Below are positions 27,636 to 40,700 of a stretch of 64,000 nucleotides of DNA, in pieces. A model generated the notes under the pieces. The model was not told the origin of the DNA, ran no database searches, and saw only the letters and a program-made list of their open reading frames with translations. Position numbers and translations under genes: made by a program. The stretch is from Diadophis punctatus similis (lineage: Eukaryota; Chordata; Lepidosauria; Squamata; Dipsadidae): NCBI GenBank assembly GCA_023053685.1, contig JALIGW010000057.1, positions 2,158,710 through 2,222,709 on the forward strand, written 5' to 3'. Position 1 is the first letter of the stretch. The number at the start of each line of letters is the position of its first letter.

Positions 27636-27708
27636 GCTGAAATCTACCACATCAATTTCTCTCTAGCTGACATTTTCCAGATGTGCAGAAGCAGAGTTCC
27701 AAGATTAT
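27636..27708 (+). repeat. Reference 73-bp monomer (near-consensus copy)
   Basis: This copy carries the commonest state at nearly every position: gctgaaatctaccacatc, then aatttctctctagctgac, then attttccagatgtgcag, then aagcagagttcca, ending in agattat. Its next neighbour starts exactly 73 bases later. It contains 30 or so G/C bases, about 41%. It has an AluI site (agct) in the middle, present in most copies. It is a convenient type sequence for counting and aligning the array. It differs from the modal monomer mainly in ccaag where ccagg is commoner. Confidence 0.9.
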
Positions 27709-30700
27709 GCTGAAATCTGCCTTGCAATTTCTCTCTAGCTGACATTTTCCAGATGAGCGCAAGCAGAGTTCAAAGATTATGGTGAACTCTACCACATCAA
27801 TTTCTCTCTAGCTGACATTTTCCAGATGTGTGGAAGCAGAGTTCCAGCATTATGCTGAAATCTGCCTTGCAATTTTTCTCCAGGTGAAAATTTCCAGATG
27901 TGGACAAGCAGAGTTCAAAGACTATGCTGAAATCTAACACATCAATTTCTCTCTTGCTGACATTTTCCAGATGTGCAGAAGCAGAGTTCCAGGATTATGC
28001 TGAAATCTGCCTCTGCATTTTCCCTCTAGCTGACATTTTCCAGATGTGCGGAAGCAGAGTTCAAAGATTATGCTGAAACCTACCACATCAATTTTCTAGC
28101 TTACATTTTCCAGATGTGCAGAAGCAGAGTTCCAGGATTATGCTGAAATCTGCCTTGCAATTATTCTCTAGCTGACATTTTCCAGATGTTCGGAAGCAGA
28201 GAGCAAAGATTATGCTGAAATATACCACATAAATTTTCCCCAGCTGACATTTTCCAGATGTACAGAAGCAGAGTTCAAAGATTATGCTCAAATCTACCAC
28301 ATCAATTTCTCTCTAGCTGACATTTGCCAGATGTGAAGAAGCAGAGTTCCAGGATTGTGCTGAAATCTACCATACCAATTTCTCTCTAGCTGACATTTGC
28401 CAGATGTGAAGAAGCAGAGTTCCAGGATTGTGCTGAAAACCACCACATCAATTTCTCTCTAGCTGACATTTGCCAGATGTGAGGAAGCAGTGTTCCAGGA
28501 TTATGCTGAAATCAGCCTCTGCATTTTCTCTCTAGCTGACATTTTCCAGATGTGCAGAAGCAGAGTTCAAAGATTATGCTGAAATCTGCCTTGCAATTTC
28601 TCTCTAGCTGACATTTTCCAGATGAGCGCAAGCAGAGTTCAAAGATTATGGTGAACTCTACCACATCAATTTCTCTCTAGCTTACATTTTCCAGATGTGC
28701 AGAAGCAGAGTTCAAAGATTATGCTGAAATCTAACACATCAATTTCTCTCTAGCTGAAATTTTCTAGATGTGCACAAGCAGAGTTCCAGGATTATGCTGA
28801 AATCTGCCTCTGCATTTTCCCTCTAGCTGACATTTTCCAGATGTGAAGAAGCAGAGTTCAAAGATTCTGCTGAAATCTACCACATAAATTCCTATCTAGC
28901 TGACATTTTTCAGTTGTGCTGAAGCAGAGTTCCAGGATTATGCTGAAATCAGCCTCTGCATTTTCTCTCTAGCTGACATTCTCCAGATGTGCTGAAGCAG
29001 AGTTCAAAGATTATGCTGAAATCTGCCTTGCAATTTCTCTCTAGCTGACATTTTCCAGATGAGCGCAAGCAGAGTTCAAAGATTATGGTGAACTCTACCA
29101 CATCAATTTCTCTCTAGCTTACATTTTCCAGATGTGCAGAAGCAGAGTTCAAAGATTATGCTGAAATCTAACACATCAATTTCTCTCTAGCTGAAATTTT
29201 CTAGATGTGCAAAAGCAGAGTTCCAGGATTATGCTGAAATCTGCCTCTGCATTTTCCCTCTAGCTGACATTTTCCAGATGTGCGGAAGCAGAGTTCCAGG
29301 ATTATGCTGAAATCAGCCTCTGCATTTTCTCTCTAGCTGACATTTTCCAGATGTGCAGAAGCAGAGTTCAAAGATTATGCTGAAATCTAACACATCAATT
29401 TCTCTCTAGCTGAAATTTTCTAGATGTGCAAAAGCAGAGTTCCAGGATTATGCTGAAATCTGCCTCTGCATTTTCCCTCTAGCTGACATTTTCCAGATGT
29501 GCGGAAGCAGAGTTCCAGGATTATGCTGAAATCAGCCTCTGCATTTTCTCTCTAGCTGACATTTTCCAGATGTGCAGAAGCAGAGTTCCAGTATTATGCT
29601 GAAATCTACCACATCAATTTCTCTCTAGTTTACATTTTCCAGATGTGCACAAGCAGAGTTCCAGTATTATGCTGAAATCTGCCTCTGCATTTTCCCTCTA
29701 GCTGACATTTTCCAGATGTGAAGAAGCAGAGTTCAAAGATTCTGCTGAAATCTACCACATAAATTCCTATCTAGCTGACATTTTTCAGCTGTGCTGAAGC
29801 AGAGTTCCAGGATTATGCTGAAAGCAGCCTCTGCATTTTCTCTCTAGCTGACATTCTCCAGATGTGCAGAAGCAGAGTTCAAAGATTATGCTGAAATCTA
29901 TGACATCAATTTCTCTCTAGCTTACATTTTCTAGATGTGCAGAAGCAGAGTTCCAGCATTATGCTGAAATCTGCCACATAAAATTCTCTCTAGCTGACAT
30001 TTTCCAGATGTGCAGAAGCAGAGTTCAAATATTATGCTGAAATCTACCATACCAATTTCTCTCTAGCTGACATTTGCCAGATGTGAAGAAGCAGAGTTCC
30101 AGGATTGTGCTGAAATCTACCATACCAATTTCTCTCTAGCTGACATTTGCCAGATGTGAAGAAGCAGAGTTCCAGGATTGTGCCGAAAACCACCACATCA
30201 ATTTCTCTCTAGCTTACATTTTCCAGATGTGCAGAAGCAGAGTTCCAGGATTTTGCTGAAATGTGCCTTGCAATTTCTCTCTAGCTGACTTTTCCAGATG
30301 TGAAGAAGCAGAGTTCAAACATTATGCTGAAATCTACCACATCAATTTCTCTCTAGCTGACATTTGCCAGATGTGCAGAAGCAGATTTCCAGGATTATGC
30401 TGAAATCTGCCTCTGCATTTTCTCTCTAGCTGACATTTTCCAGATGTGAAGAAGCAGAGTTCAAAGATTATGCTGAAATCTACCACATAAATTCCTATCT
30501 AGCTGACATTTTTCAGATGTGATGAAGCAGAGTTCCAGGATTATGCTGAAATCAGCCTCTGCATTTTCTCTCTAGCTGACATTCTCCAGATGTGCAGAAG
30601 CAGAGTTCAAAGATTATGCTGAAATCTACCACATCAATTTCTCTCTAGCTGACATTTTCCAGATGTGCGGAAGCAGAGTTCCAGGATTATGCTGAAATCT

Positions 30701-30762
30701 GCCTTGCAATTTTTCTCCAGGTGAAAATTTCCAGATGTGGACAAGCAGAGTTCAAAGACTAT

Positions 30763-30834
30763 GCTGAAATCTAACATATCAATTTCTCCTAGCTGACATT
30801 TTCCAGATGAGCGCAAGCAGAGTTCAAAGATTAT
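30763..30834 (+). repeat. Monomer with one-base deletion tttctcctag
   Basis: A taacatatc monomer in which tttctctctag has lost one base, giving 72 bp. The same deletion is seen only in the matching places of F2 (near 40,725) and G2 (near 43,830). Comparable monomers at 13,700, 51,420 and 56,460 keep the full form. It is therefore a single-event tag for the F1-F2-G2 lineage. Confidence 0.85.
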
Positions 30835-33150
30835 GGTGAACTCTACCACATCAATTTCTCTCTAGCTGACTTTTCCAGATGTGCAGAAGCAGAGTGCCAG
30901 GATTTTGCTGTAACCACTACATCAATTTCTCTCTAGCTGACTTTTCCAGATGTGCAGAAGCACATGTCCAGGATTATGCTGAAATCTGCCTTGCAATTTC
31001 TCTCTAGCTGACTTTTCCAGATGTGCAGGAGAGTTCCAGGATTATGCTGAAATCTACATCAATTTCTCTCTAGCTGACATTTTCCAGATGTGCAGAAGCA
31101 GAGTTCAAAGATTATGCTGAAATCTACACATCAATTTCTCTCTAGCTGACTTTTCCAGATGTGCAGAAGCAGAGTTCCAGAATTATGCTGAAATCTACAT
31201 CAATTTCTCTCAAGCTGACATTTTCCAGATGTGCAGAAGCAGAGTGCCAGGATTTTGCTGTAACCACCACATCAATTTCTCTCTAGCTGACTTTCCCAGA
31301 TGTGCAGAAGCACATGTCCAGGATTATGCTGAAATCTGCCTTGTAATTTCTCTCTAGCTGACTTTTCCAGATGTGCAGGAGTGTTCCAGGATTATGCTGA
31401 AATCTACATCAATTTCTCTCAAGCTGACATTTTCCAGATGTACAGAAGCAGAGTTCCAGGTGTATGCTGAAATCTGCCTTGCAATTTCTCTCTAGCTGAC
31501 TTTTCGCAGATGTGCAGAAGCAGAGTTCCAGGATTATGCTGAAAACCACCACATCAATTTCTCTCTAGCTGACTTTTCCAGATGTGCAGAAGCAGAGTTC
31601 CAGCATTATGCTGAAATCTGCCACATAAACTTCTCTCTAGCTGACATTTTCCAGATGTGCAGATGCAGAGTTCAAAGATTATGCTGAAATCTGCCTTGCA
31701 ATTTGTCTCCAAGTGAAATTTTCCAGATGTGGAGAAGCAGACTTCAGAGATTATGCTGAAATCTACCACATCAATCTCTCTCTAGCTGACTTTTCCAGAT
31801 GTGCAGAAGCAGAGTTCCAGCATTATGCTGAAATCTACCACATCAATTTCTCTCTAGCTGACATTTTCCAGATGTGAGGAAGCAGTGTTCCAGGATTATG
31901 CTGAAATCAGCTTCTGCATTTTCTCTCTAGCTGACATTTTCCAGATGTGCAGAAGCAGAGTTCCAAGATTATGCTGAAATCTAACACATCAATTTCTCTC
32001 TAGCTGACATTTTCCAGATGAGCGCAAGCAGAGTTCAAAGATTATGGTGAACTCTACCACATCAATTTCTCTCTAGCTTACATTTTCCAGATGTGCAGAA
32101 GCAGAGTTCAAAGATTATGCTGAAATCTAACACATCAATTTCTCTCTAGCTGAAATTTTCTAGATGTGCACAAGCAGAGTTCCAGGATTATGCTGAAATC
32201 TGCCTCTGCATTTTCCCTCTAGCTGACATTTTCCAGATGTGAAGAAGCAGAGTTCAAAGATTCTGCTGAAATCTACCACATAAATTCCTATCTAGCTGAC
32301 ATTTTTCAGTTGTGCTGAAGCAGAGTTCCAGGATTATGCTGAAATCAGCCTCTGCATTTTCTCTCTAGCTGACATTCTCCAGATGTGCTGAAGCAGAGTT
32401 CAAAGATTATGGTGAACTCTACCACATCAATTTCTCTCTAGCTTACATTTTCCAGATGTGCAGAAGCAGAGTTCAAAGATTATGCTGAAATCTAACATAT
32501 CAATTTCTCTCTAGCTGAAATTTTCTAGATGTGCAAAAGCAGAGTTCCAGGATTATGCTGAAATCTGCCTCTGCATTTTCCCTCTAGCTGACATTTTCCA
32601 GATGTGCAGAAGCAGAGTTCAAATATTATGCTGAAATCTACCATACCAATTTCTCTTTAGCTGACATTTGCCAGATGTGAAGAAGCAGAGTTCCAGGATT
32701 GTGCTGAAATCTACCATACCAATTTCTCTCTAGCTGACATTTGCCAGATGTGAAGAAGCAGAGTTCCAGGATTGTGCTGAAAACCACCACATCAATTTCT
32801 CTCTAGCTTACATTTTCCAGATGTGCAGAAGCAGAGTTCCAGGATTATGCTGAAATCTACCACATCAATTTCTCTCTAGTTTACATTTTCCAGATGTGCA
32901 CAAGCAGAGTTCCAGTATTATGCTGAAATCTGCCTCTGCATTTTCCCTCTAGCTGACATTTTCCAGATGTGAAGAAGCAGAGTTCAAAGATTCTGCTGAA
33001 ATCTACCACATAAATTCCTATCTAGCTGACATTTTTCAGTTGTGCTGAAGCAGAGTTCCAGGATTATGCTGAAAGCAGCCTCTGCATTTTCTCTCTAGCT
33101 GACATTCTCCAGATGTGCAGAAGCAGAGTTCAAAGATTATGCTGAAATCT

Positions 33151-34702
33151 GCCTTGCAATTTGTCTCCAAGTGAAATTTTCCAGATGTGGAGAAGCAGAG
33201 TTCCAGGATTGTGCTGAAATCTACCATACCAATTTCTCTCTAGCTGACATTTGCCAGATGTGAAGAAGCAGAGTTCCAGGATTGTGCTGAAAACCACCAC
33301 ATCAATTTCTCTCTAGCTTACATTTTCCAGATGTGCAGAAGCAGAGTTCCAGGATTTTGCTGAAATGTGCCTTGCAATTTCTCTCTAGCTGACTTTTCCA
33401 GATGTGAAGAAGCAGAGTTCAAACATTATGCTGAAATCTACCACATCAATTTCTCTCTAGCTGACATTTGCCAGATGTGCAGAAGCAGATTTCCAGGATT
33501 ATGCTGAAATCAGCCTCTGCATTTTCTCTCTAGCTGACATTTTCCATATGTGCAGAAGCAGAGTTCAAATATTATGCTGAAATCTACCATACCAATTTCT
33601 CTTTAGCTGACATTTGCCAGATGTGAAGAAGCAGAGTTCCAGGATTGTGCTGAAATCTACCATACCAATTTCTCTCTAGCTGACATTTGCCAGATGTGAA
33701 GAAGCAGAGTTCCAGGATTGTGCTGAAAACCACCACATCAATTTCTCTCTAGCTTACATTTTCCAGATGTGCAGAAGCAGAGTTCCAGGATTTTGCTGAA
33801 ATGTGCCTTGCAATTTCTCTCTAGCTGACTTTTCCAGATGTGAAGAAGCAGAGTTCAAACATTATGCTGAAATCTACCACATCAATTTCTCTCTAGCTGA
33901 CATTTGCCAGATGTGCAGAAGCAGATTTCCAGGATTATGCTGAAATCAGCCTCTGCATTTTCTCTCTAGCTGACATTTTCCAGATGTGAAGAAGCAGAGT
34001 TCAAAGATTATGCTGAAATCTACCACATAAATTCCTATCTAGCTGACATTTTTCATATGTGATGAAGCAGAGTTCCAGGATTATGCTGAAATCAGCCTCT
34101 GCATTTTCTCTCTAGCTGACATTTTCCAGATGTGCAGAAGCAGAGTTCAAATATTATGCTGAAATCTACCATACCAATTTCTCTTTAGCTGACATTTGCC
34201 AGATGTGAAGAAGCAGAGTTCCAGGATTGTGCTGAAATCTACCATACCAATTTCTCTCTAGCTGACATTTGCCAGATGTGAAGAAGCAGAGTTCCAGGAT
34301 TGTGCTGAAAACCACCACATCAATTTCTCTCTAGCTTACATTTTCCAGATGTGCAGAAGCAGAGTTCCAGGATTTTGCTGAAATGTGCCTTGCAATTTCT
34401 CTCTAGCTGACTTTTCCAGATGTAAAGAAGCAGAGTTCAAACATTATGCTGAAATCTACCACATCAATTTCTCTCTAGCTGACATTTGCCAGATGTGCAG
34501 AAGCAGATTTCCAGGATTATGCTGAAATCAGCCTCTGCATTTTCTCTCTAGCTGACATTCTCCAGATGTGCAGAAGCAGAGTTCAAAGATTATGCTGAAA
34601 TCTACCACATCAATTTCTCTCTAGCTGACATTTTCCAGATGTGCAGAAGCAGAGTTCCAGGATTATGGTGAAATCTGCCTTGCAATTTTTCTCCAGGTGA
34701 AA
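33151..34702 (+). repeat. Insert between F1 and F2, copied from 22.96-24.48 kb
   Basis: From about 33,190 to 34,715 the sequence pairs with 22,958-24,483 at offset 10,232 bp: 33,541/23,309 (tttccatatg), 34,053/23,821 (tcatat) and 34,681/24,449. It contains cassettes starting at 33,563 and 34,145. At about 34,705-34,716 the pairing switches to offset 9,940, a jump of 292 bp (four monomers). Its first monomer is a marker (tgtctccaag at 33,162) joined to a ttccaggattgtg tail found in no other marker copy, which looks like a crossover scar. Confidence 0.88.
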
Positions 34703-37700
34703 ATTTCCAGATGTGAAGAAGCAGAGTTCAAAGATTCTGCTGAAATCTACCACATAAATTCCTATGTAGCTGACATTTTTCAGATGTGCTGAAGCAGAGT
34801 TCCAGGATTATGCTGAAATCTGCCACATAAACTTCTCTCTAGCTGACATTTGCCAGATGTGAAGAAGCAGAGTTCCAGGATTGTGCTGAAATCTGCCTCT
34901 GCATTTTCCCTCTAGCTGACATTTTCCAGATGTGAAGAAGCAGAGTTCAAAGATTCTGCTGAAATCTAACACATCAATTTCTCTCTAGCTGAAATTTTCT
35001 AGATGTGCAAAAGCAGAGTTCCAGGATTATGCTGAAATCAGCCTCTGCATTTTCTCTCTAGCTGACATTTTTCAGATGTTCGGAAGCAGAGAGCAAAGAT
35101 TATGCTGAAATCAACCACATAAATTTTCCCCAGCTGACATTCTCCAGATGTGCAGAAGCAGAGTTCAAAGATTATGCTGAAATCTACGACATCAATTTCT
35201 CTCTAGCTTACATTTTCTAGATGTGCAGAAGCAGAGTTCCAGCATTATGCTGAAATCTGCCACATAAAATTCTCTCTAGCTGACATTTTCCAGATGTGCA
35301 GAAGCAGAGTTCAAATATTATGCTGAAATCTACCATACCAATTTCTCTTTAGCTGACATTTGCCAGATGTGAAGAAGCAGAGTTCCAGGATTGTGCTGAA
35401 ATCTACCATACCAATTTCTCTCTAGCTGACATTTGCCAGATGTGAAGAAGCAGAGTTCCAGGATTGTGCTGAAAACCACCACATCAATTTCTCTCTAGCT
35501 TACATTTTCCAGATGTGCAGAAGCAGAGTTCCAGGATTTTGCTGAAATGTGCCTTGCAATTTCTCTCTAGCTGACTTTTCCAGATGTGAAGAAGCAGAGT
35601 TCAAACATTATGCTGAAATCTACCACATCAATTTCTCTCTAGCTGACATTTGCCAGATGTGCAGAAGCAGATTTCCAGGATTATGCTGAAATCAGCCTCT
35701 GCATTTTCTCTCTAGCTGACATTTTCCATATGTGCAGAAGCAGAGTTCAAATATTATGCTGAAATCTACCATACCAATTTCTCTTTAGCTGACATTTGCC
35801 AGATGTGAAGAAGCAGAGTTCCAGGATTGTGCTGAAATCTACCATACCAATTTCTCTCTAGCTGACATTTGCCAGATGTGAAGAAGCAGAGTTCCAGGAT
35901 TGTGCTGAAAACCACCACATCAATTTCTCTCTAGCTTACATTTTCCAGATGTGCAGAAGCAGAGTTCCAGGATTTTGCTGAAATGTGCCTTGCAATTTCT
36001 CTCTAGCTGACTTTTCCAGATGTGAAGAAGCAGAGTTCAAACATTATGCTGAAATCTACCACATCAATTTCTCTCTAGCTGACATTTGCCAGATGTGCAG
36101 AAGCAGATTTCCAGGATTATGCTGAAATCAGCCTCTGCATTTTCTCTCTAGCTGACATTTTCCAGATGTGAAGAAGCAGAGTTCAAAGATTATGCTGAAA
36201 TCTACCACATAAATTCCTATCTAGCTGACATTTTTCATATGTGATGAAGCAGAGTTCCAGGATTATGCTGAAATCAGCCTCTGCATTTTCTCTCTAGCTG
36301 ACATTTTCCAGATGTGCAGAAGCAGAGTTCAAATATTATGCTGAAATCTACCATACCAATTTCTCTTTAGCTGACATTTGCCAGATGTGAAGAAGCAGAG
36401 TTCCAGGATTGTGCTGAAATCTACCATACCAATTTCTCTCTAGCTGACATTTGCCAGATGTGAAGAAGCAGAGTTCCAGGATTGTGCTGAAAACCACCAC
36501 ATCAATTTCTCTCTAGCTTACATTTTCCAGATGTGCAGAAGCAGAGTTCCAGGATTTTGCTGAAATGTGCCTTGCAATTTCTCTCTAGCTGACTTTTCCA
36601 GATGTAAAGAAGCAGAGTTCAAACATTATGCTGAAATCTACCACATCAATTTCTCTCTAGCTGACATTTGCCAGATGTGCAGAAGCAGATTTCCAGGATT
36701 ATGCTGAAATCAGCCTCTGCATTTTCTCTCTAGCTGACATTCTCCAGATGTGCAGAAGCAGAGTTCAAAGATTATGCTGAAATCTACCACATCAATTTCT
36801 CTCTAGCTGACATTTTCCAGATGTGCAGAAGCAGAGTTCCAGGATTATGGTGAAATCTGCCTTGCAATTTTTCTCCAGGTGAAAATTTCCAGATGTGGAC
36901 AAGCAGTGTTCAAAGACTATGCTGAAATCTAACATATCAATTTCTCTCTAGCTGACATTTTCCAGATGAGCGCAAGCAGAGTTCAAAGATTATGGTGAAC
37001 TCTACCACATCAATTTCTCTCTAGGTTACATTTTCCAGATGTGCAGAAGCAGAGTTCAAAGATTATGCTGAAATCTAACACATCAATTTCTCTCTAGCTG
37101 AAATTTTCTAGGTGTGCACAAGCAGAGTTCCAGGATTATGCTGAAATCTGCCTCTGCATTTTCCCTCTAGCTGACATTTTCCAGATGTGAAGAAGCAGAG
37201 TTCAAAGATTCTGCTGAAATCTACCACATAAATTCCTATGTAGCTGACATTTTTCAGATGTGCTGAAGCAGAGTTCCAGGATTATGCTGAAATCTGCCAC
37301 ATAAACTTCTCTCTAGCTGACATTTGCCAGATGTGAAGAAGCAGAGTTCCAGGATTGTGCTGAAAACCACCACATCAATTTCTCTCTAGCTGACATTTGC
37401 CAGATGTGCAGAAGCAGAGTTCCAGGATTATGCTGAAATGTGCCTTGCAATTTCTCTCTAGCTGACTTTTCCAGATGTGAAGAAGCAGAGTTCAAACATT
37501 ATGCTGAAATCTACCACATCAATTTCTCTCTAGCTGACATTTGCCAGATGTGCAGAAGCAGAGTTCCAGGATTATGCTGAAATCTACCACATCAATTTCT
37601 CTCTAGCTGACATTTTCCAGATGTGCAGAAGCAGAGTTCCAAGATTATGCTGAAATCTGCCTTGCAATTTCTCTCTAGCTGACATTTTCCAGATGAGCGC

Positions 37701-40700
37701 AAGCAGAGTTCAAAGATTATGGTGAACTCTACCACATCAATTTCTCTCTAGCTGACATTTTCCAGATGTGTGGAAGCAGAGTTCCAGCATTATGCTGAAA
37801 TCTGCCTTGCAATTTTTCTCCAGGTGAAAATTTCCAGATGTGGACAAGCAGAGTTCAAAGACTATGCTGAAATCTAACACATCAATTTCTCTCTTGCTGA
37901 CATTTTCCAGATGTGCAGAAGCAGAGTTCCAGGATTATGCTGAAATCTGCCTCTGCATTTTCCCTCTAGCTGACATTTTCCAGATGTGCGGAAGCAGAGT
38001 TCAAAGATTATGCTGAAACCTACCACATCAATTTTCTAGCTTACATTTTCCAGATGTGCAGAAGCAGAGTTCCAGGATTATGCTGAAATCTGCCTTGCAA
38101 TTATTCTCTAGCTGACATTTTCCAGATGTTCGGAAGCAGAGAGCAAAGATTATGCTGAAATATACCACATAAATTTTCCCCAGCTGACATTTTCCAGATG
38201 TACAGAAGCAGAGTTCAAAGATTATGCTCAAATCTACCACATCAATTTCTCTCTAGCTGACATTTGCCAGATGTGAAGAAGCAGAGTTCCAGGATTGTGC
38301 TGAAATCTACCATACCAATTTCTCTCTAGCTGACATTTGCCAGATGTGAAGAAGCAGAGTTCCAGGATTGTGCTGAAAACCACCACATCAATTTCTCTCT
38401 AGCTGACATTTGCCAGATGTGAGGAAGCAGTGTTCCAGGATTATGCTGAAATCAGCCTCTGCATTTTCTCTCTAGCTGACATTTTCCAGATGTGCAGAAG
38501 CAGAGTTCAAAGATTATGCTGAAATCTGCCTTGCAATTTCTCTCTAGCTGACATTTTCCAGATGAGCGCAAGCAGAGTTCAAAGATTATGGTGAACTCTA
38601 CCACATCAATTTCTCTCTAGCTTACATTTTCCAGATGTGCAGAAGCAGAGTTCAAAGATTATGCTGAAATCTAACACATCAATTTCTCTCTAGCTGAAAT
38701 TTTCTAGATGTGCACAAGCAGAGTTCCAGGATTATGCTGAAATCTGCCTCTGCATTTTCCCTCTAGCTGACATTTTCCAGATGTGAAGAAGCAGAGTTCA
38801 AAGATTCTGCTGAAATCTACCACATAAATTCCTATCTAGCTGACATTTTTCAGTTGTGCTGAAGCAGAGTTCCAGGATTATGCTGAAATCAGCCTCTGCA
38901 TTTTCTCTCTAGCTGACATTCTCCAGATGTGCTGAAGCAGAGTTCAAAGATTATGCTGAAATCTGCCTTGCAATTTCTCTCTAGCTGACATTTTCCAGAT
39001 GAGCGCAAGCAGAGTTCAAAGATTATGGTGAACTCTACCACATCAATTTCTCTCTAGCTTACATTTTCCAGATGTGCAGAAGCAGAGTTCAAAGATTATG
39101 CTGAAATCTAACACATCAATTTCTCTCTAGCTGAAATTTTCTAGATGTGCAAAAGCAGAGTTCCAGGATTATGCTGAAATCTGCCTCTGCATTTTCCCTC
39201 TAGCTGACATTTTCCAGATGTGCGGAAGCAGAGTTCCAGGATTATGCTGAAATCAGCCTCTGCATTTTCTCTCTAGCTGACATTTTCCAGATGTGCAGAA
39301 GCAGAGTTCAAAGATTATGCTGAAATCTAACACATCAATTTCTCTCTAGCTGAAATTTTCTAGATGTGCAAAAGCAGAGTTCCAGGATTATGCTGAAATC
39401 TGCCTCTGCATTTTCCCTCTAGCTGACATTTTCCAGATGTGCGGAAGCAGAGTTCCAGGATTATGCTGAAATCAGCCTCTGCATTTTCTCTCTAGCTGAC
39501 ATTTTCCAGATGTGCAGAAGCAGAGTTCCAGTATTATGCTGAAATCTACCACATCAATTTCTCTCTAGTTTACATTTTCCAGATGTGCACAAGCAGAGTT
39601 CCAGTATTATGCTGAAATCTGCCTCTGCATTTTCCCTCTAGCTGACATTTTCCAGATGTGAAGAAGCAGAGTTCAAAGATTCTGCTGAAATCTACCACAT
39701 AAATTCCTATCTAGCTGACATTTTTCAGCTGTGCTGAAGCAGAGTTCCAGGATTATGCTGAAAGCAGCCTCTGCATTTTCTCTCTAGCTGACATTCTCCA
39801 GATGTGCAGAAGCAGAGTTCAAAGATTATGCTGAAATCTATGACATCAATTTCTCTCTAGCTTACATTTTCTAGATGTGCAGAAGCAGAGTTCCAGCATT
39901 ATGCTGAAATCTGCCACATAAAATTCTCTCTAGCTGACATTTTCCAGATGTGCAGAAGCAGAGTTCAAATATTATGCTGAAATCTACCATACCAATTTCT
40001 CTCTAGCTGACATTTGCCAGATGTGAAGAAGCAGAGTTCCAGGATTGTGCTGAAATCTACCATACCAATTTCTCTCTAGCTGACATTTGCCAGATGTGAA
40101 GAAGCAGAGTTCCAGGATTGTGCCGAAAACCACCACATCAATTTCTCTCTAGCTTACATTTTCCAGATGTGCAGAAGCAGAGTTCCAGGATTTTGCTGAA
40201 ATGTGCCTTGCAATTTCTCTCTAGCTGACTTTTCCAGATGTGAAGAAGCAGAGTTCAAACATTATGCTGAAATCTACCACATCAATTTCTCTCTAGCTGA
40301 CATTTGCCAGATGTGCAGAAGCAGATTTCCAGGATTATGCTGAAATCTGCCTCTGCATTTTCTCTCTAGCTGACATTTTCCAGATGTGAAGAAGCAGAGT
40401 TCAAAGATTATGCTGAAATCTACCACATAAATTCCTATCTAGCTGACATTTTTCAGATGTGATGAAGCAGAGTTCCAGGATTATGCTGAAATCAGCCTCT
40501 GCATTTTCTCTCTAGCTGACATTCTCCAGATGTGCAGAAGCAGAGTTCAAAGATTATGCTGAAATCTACCACATCAATTTCTCTCTAGCTGACATTTTCC
40601 AGATGTGCGGAAGCAGAGTTCCAGGATTATGCTGAAATCTGCCTTGCAATTTTTCTCCAGGTGAAAATTTCCAGATGTGGACAAGCAGAGTTCAAAGACT

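Larger units (their letters stand above)
24763..33150 (+). repeat. Large duplicated block F1 (about 8.4 kb)
   Basis: This block pairs with 34,703-43,090 at constant offset 9,940 bp. Checked pairs include 24,801/34,741, 25,041/34,981, 27,373/37,313, 28,088/38,028, 30,781/40,721, 31,554/41,494 and 33,121/43,061. Content by order: E2; a string with ctcttgctgac and aaacctaccac near 27,900-28,080; a taacacatc/ctgaaattttctag series; short monomers 30,850-31,450; then a marker monomer at 31,704. The copies part at 33,151/43,091. The shared one-base deletion tttctcctag (30,785) is a clear fingerprint. Confidence 0.92.
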
